Shown piece after piece: positions 59,641 through 64,000 of a DNA stretch of 64,000 bases. The stretch's first letter is position 1; every line of letters begins with the position of its first letter. This DNA comes from Paralvinella palmiformis (Eukaryota; Annelida; Polychaeta; Terebellida; Alvinellidae): NCBI GenBank assembly GCA_025642065.1, contig JAODUP010000922.1, positions 298,694 to 362,693 of the forward strand, in the 5' to 3' direction. Under the pieces are notes generated by a model. That model was not told the DNA's origin. It was given only the letters and a program-made list of their open reading frames with translations, and searched no databases. A program made the position numbers and the translations under genes.

Positions 59641-61765
59641 CACTTTATGACACTACCCTAGCTAGATCACGGAGATGACATATCACATAGCCCTAGTTAC
59701 TAGGCTAGTATTAGGGAAGGTGGTCATAGAGCTTCAGTTGGCTCATTGGATAGGTCTTGTCATAACTAAGAAGAAAATATATAGTTTAATGGGGCTATCT
59801 TTTATAATTATTGAGTAATCAGCTAAAATATGCCCCAAATATCGCCACATATTTGACAGGTCACAAAAGTCTAATTCCAGAAATGTATCATTGCCAGAGG
59901 AGAAGGTTTATGAACATCATAAATCACCAAATAATTGTACCACTAACTTGTTTTCATCATTTGTGTAATATTTACGTATAACACATACAAAAAAAATTTA
60001 TCAAGTTATATTTTTCAGAAATAAGGCTGCAAAATTGGCCCAAGCACCAAGTTTTTTTCAGGGCAGTCCAAAGTGAGAACATCCATTTTTGTTTCTTTAG
60101 ATAGGTCTTAAAGAGACTAATAAGTAAATATATAATTTGACATGGTTTTCTTACATTATTTAGGAAATATATCCCTCAATAGGGTAGAAAATGACCACTG
60201 TAAGGTCCAAACTCCAATGCATATATTTTTAATCCACAGACATAAAAACCAATTAAAATCGACATACAATGAAAAAGAAGTTCAGGTGTTGTGTTATATA
60301 TTTTATAAAGAAATTAAGCACAATACAATATATTTTATAATTAGAATGTAGTTATATATACATATTATATGCATGTAAATTATATTAAGGTGATAAGCAT
60401 GATGAATTATTTTTCAAGCAAGACAGACAAATCAATGGAAAAGAGGATGTTGCATTGATGCAATTTTAATGTTGGACATAATCCATGGTCTCATTAAATC
60501 ATCCATCAATTGTTTTATGTATATCTAACAAATTGAAATGCAAATAATCACGAACACAATGCAACTTTATCCCCCAAAAATTGCCTTTCAGTGTTTTTTC
60601 TTAGACCGGCAAACTTGAACCAAGCAACTTTTTTAAACAGATGTTTAATTCTCTAGTACATCTTAAATATTCACAATGTGCACGAAATAAAGTCAACTAT
60701 AATATCTATGTATATTATTATGCATCTATCACACATAAAATATGCTGGATAGGCTAAATTGGGCATAGATTTGATTGGATTGTATAACAACCTAAACGTG
60801 TTGATCTGACGCTGCGAGAAATTATGAGAATTGATGCTTGAGGACCTCTGGGTTTTTCCAATTGCGCAGCACGGATAGTTTCGCATAAAAAACAAAAATA
60901 GATTTATTATTGCGGTTTAGATTTAAGTGATCGCAGACTAGGTTAGTTTCGTATTTTCATAGGGAAACTAGCATATTTAGAAAGACTGGAATATTGACAA
61001 CATGGCTAACTTCGTTTTTTTAAAGATATTGCCAGGGCCGTGTGCAAAGAGAGTAAACAGCCCCCCTATCGCGGACCATTTTGTCAAAAAATCGTTTGTG
61101 CTTCGTTTCTGACGTAACGTCATTTAACAATTATATCCCCGATTTCAAAACAAATTAGATTACGGGATAGAGGTTTAGACTAGTTAGACTTAGAGCTATA
61201 TGCATTCTGTTTATTTGTTTAATTTATAGTTATTACGTGAAATATAAAGGCAACCGCAAGCAAAACAAATACGACTTTCATTTCACGCGTCATTTTCCTT
61301 ACGCCCATTTAAAGCACAAATAATATTCACGACGTAACAACGTCCCTACTGTAACTATTGCCGTAGTATTGGCTATTGACTATTCTGATTCATATATATT
61401 CACTGAATATTGTTGCATTTAAGACATAACAGACAAAACATCAACTATGCAAAACAGCTAAAATATCTGACAAAATTATCACGTGAAATCCGCTAATTAC
61501 CTTATTTTAGAATGAGACAGTTGTATATATTCAATTTTAAACAGAACAGTTTAACGATATTTGACAGTTAGTCAAACAATCACCAACTTCCGCTGATCGT
61601 CCTGCCATCTGTTGTTTACGAAAGGAATTAAGGGATATACTAAAAACTGTACTTGTTAAAGGGATACAAGGCATCTCGGCTACCTAGATAACTCGACCCA
61701 GGACATTTCGGCCAATGCTGAAACTACTGGTCCTTTGGCCAGAGAGCTTAAATATATAGAGGCAT

Positions 61766-64000
61766 TACTCTTGCCGCACCATGTTGAATTTTGAACCAGT
61801 GGCGCCTCCAGCGACCGGAGGTATTTCTCAGATAAACAAAAGCTCTGTTTATCCACATGTGATCGCGTACATGTGTGCGTATGGTTTAAATGAATTGCCA
61901 ATACTAGTACTATATGTTACATGATCACATACTATTTTATTCATTAACACTTTAATTGTGCACACATGATGTCGAAAAAAACGAAGCTCTGAAACTGTAA
62001 ATAAAGAATTAAGTGATTTCACAGTCCAGTCACTTAATTCATAGCCTACAATTTGCGATCACTTGACAGCTGATCAGAAAATAATTGAACGTGGTTTAGG
62101 TTATTTCACAGCTTTGTGTGTGAAAGTTTTTTTAATGAAAACAATTAGTTATATATGAGGTAAATGCATACAAACATACTTTCATCATGTCAGTTTATCA
62201 TAGTCTATTTATTTATTTGGATATATACATATGATGCTATATAATATATGATACTTCCCATCATATATTCATCATGCCCGTTTTTCTTATATTAACTAAA
62301 AATATCATAAGTTCATTTAAAGTCTATACCCCAATAATATAGACTAATATAGGCCTGCCCAGCTGAGAACAAAGAACATACTTGGAATATTAACAATGTT
62401 TATGTTTGCGTTAACATGTTAGATATAGAGAAATTAGTACTTTCATGCAATAAGCGTCATCAAATCTCTTGTGTCACGGGTTCATCTACAATTACAATCA
62501 GTCATTTCTTATCAAATGGATAGAATAACTCAAATTGCTTCCAGCTCTAAAAAACCACTACTACAAAAATATGACATTTAGTCCAGATCAGTGAACTGTT
62601 TAAAGTTAGACAGAATATACCCAGCGATGTAATAGACACATGCATTGACTACTATAACAGATAACTCAAAATCATCTATCACATCCAAAACCAGTAAATC
62701 TGTATTTAAGAGATTGGCTTGTTTACATGGTATCTCATCATCATAGAACTTCAAGGACTGAAACAGAACAATACCTTGTAAAATAATGACTTGAACAAGT
62801 GCATACACAATGTGTAAACACATGTTTTCCTTTTTTTCAAGTTGGTTAAAGAATTTGATTTGATATACATTTAAGTTATTCGAAGATCGAGAAGTGTACC
62901 AATTAAAGCACATGAGCTGAACATTCAGGTACTAATTCAGGTGTTGGTAAACCTTTTTTTGTATTAAGATATGAAATGGGCTTGATGCCTTGTTTCTTAT
63001 TTAATAATTTTATAATACCAATTTTTACCATTCATATTTATAAATATTAATTACCATCACAGCTGGCCCTATCTCCTGTATAGGTCTCCTATCTGTTAAT
63101 CTTTTCTCTTTGATTTCAGTGGATGCATGAGGTGGATTTGGTACACCAAAAATAGTTGGAATAGGATTCTAGATAAGTTTATCTCTTGTCTGGTTCATGA
63201 ATTCCGTTTCAGTGAAGTCCATATCATACACTCTACAATTAGTATTCAAGTAATTTAAATCTTTCCTCATCATATATCTGCCCAACAACAATTAATAATC
63301 CATCATTTACTTCTATCAAAGAAAAAATAACAAAGTGAATGTTTCTACCACTAGTTGGGTATTTAATAATTAATTTCATAACATTTAAATTATAAATAGA
63401 AGTCTTTATATATCAATAAGTACCAATTGCTTACGTTTAAAAATAAATATGGATGAGATGATCATGCAAATACTCACCTATTTATAATTACTGTAATTAG
63501 GGAAAAATTATCTGATTATAGTAATGTAATAGTTCAATTATATTATTAACAATAACAAAGTAAAAAATACCTCCTGCCCATAACATCTCCAGTGTCTCCA
63601 GTACAAGTAACTGTAAGCTTATGTATATTTACATACCCATTTTGTGATTAATAGGTTGATTTTGTTCAATAATATTTAATAAGATTTGGTTTGAAACAAA
63701 TATAGATCTAGTTAGATCTTGCTTAGGCCTACTGCTTCAGTCAGTCTACTTCAAATTGTTATGCTTATTTTTTAAATATCCTTTATTTAAAAAAAGCCAG
63801 ATCATATCAAATTTTTACACTAGCTTTCATTTTTCTGGAATGTCTTTATTTGTGCATACTTTTCTGTTACTGACCAAACGCGCAGAATGAACCAGTGCCA
63901 TTGCGCCATGTTAACGAAGGAGCTGGCCCTGACAACACCTCCGGTCGCTAGGGCCCCGGGGTCCATGAATTCAAAATGGAACTGAAAACCCAAGTAAAAT
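61766..64000 (-). mobile_element. P-element-like (THAP) transposon, copy 2, degenerate and cut by the window edge
   Basis: It aligns with 32236-34436 over its length (estimated above 85% by eye). It carries the same left end (ttactcttgccgcaccatgt, agcgaccggaggtattt) and most of the right end (cctccggtcgctagggcccc, gaattcaaaatgg). It keeps about 130 bp that copy 1 lacks (about 62810-62945), which lengthens the minus-strand transposase-like frame at 62578-62913 (FYDDEIPCKQANLL, ACVYYIAGYILSNFKQF). The THAP-like remnant recurs near 63120-63260. The frame is broken. Confidence 0.72.

Larger units (their letters stand above)
54235..61765. other. Region upstream of STXBP4
   Basis: No coding gene was found. 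It holds a DDE-transposon relic (56280-56720), retrotransposon fragments (57500-57740, 57985-58425), a MITE with its target duplication (58475-58732) and a second copy of that MITE's flanking repeat (59530-59640). The rest is AT-rich with no feature I can name. A non-coding first exon and promoter for STXBP4 may lie here but cannot be placed. Confidence 0.5.

Noticed and set aside
60671..60895. 74-codon minus ORF upstream of STXBP4
   Set aside because: No motif, no compatible donor, AT-rich context.

Overview
This is animal (metazoan) nuclear DNA: AT-rich, long introns with GT-AG borders, and dense interspersed and simple repeats. A tRNA-headed SINE family with an (ATC)n tail, repeats of the 'gcgcc...aaggcgc' type, and the protein matches suggest a lophotrochozoan, most likely a mollusc. 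That taxonomic call is inference.

I could assemble three protein-coding genes, all on the minus strand, by joining exons at phase-compatible splice sites. (1) 1-6222: a secreted mucin-like protein. It has a signal-peptide exon and one very large Thr/Pro/Ala-rich exon that carries a 24-bp coding minisatellite and runs off the left edge. (2) 13188-24758: a complete 11-exon LRRC74A/B-type leucine-rich-repeat gene of 503 codons plus stop. (3) 39048-54234: a complete 19-exon STXBP4 (Synip)-type gene of 708 codons plus stop, with an N-terminal PDZ domain, a coiled coil and a C-terminal WW domain.

The rest is intergenic or intronic and rich in mobile elements. There are two related copies of a P-element-like transposon with THAP and transposase remnants (about 32.2-34.4 kb and 61.8-64.0 kb). 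A broken non-LTR retrotransposon lies at 30.6-32.2 kb, with fragments of others near 57.5 kb and 58.2 kb. A hAT transposase relic (41.3-42.5 kb) and a DDE-type relic (56.3-56.7 kb) are also present. Four MITE-like elements have recognisable terminal inverted repeats, and about 19 SINE copies or pieces are scattered through the window. Three minisatellite systems and many (TA)n, (CA)n and (GAT)n tracts complete the repeat content.

The most notable structures are these: a hAT-like MITE whose target-site duplication is the 5' splice site of an LRRC74 exon; the hierarchical repeat in the mucin exon; a satellite with an exactly duplicated 94-bp spacer in the last LRRC74 intron; and a MITE whose empty paralogous site is also in the window. 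The three genes share an orientation but are functionally unrelated as far as can be seen. I found no operon-like arrangement, CRISPR array or genuine tRNA or rRNA gene.
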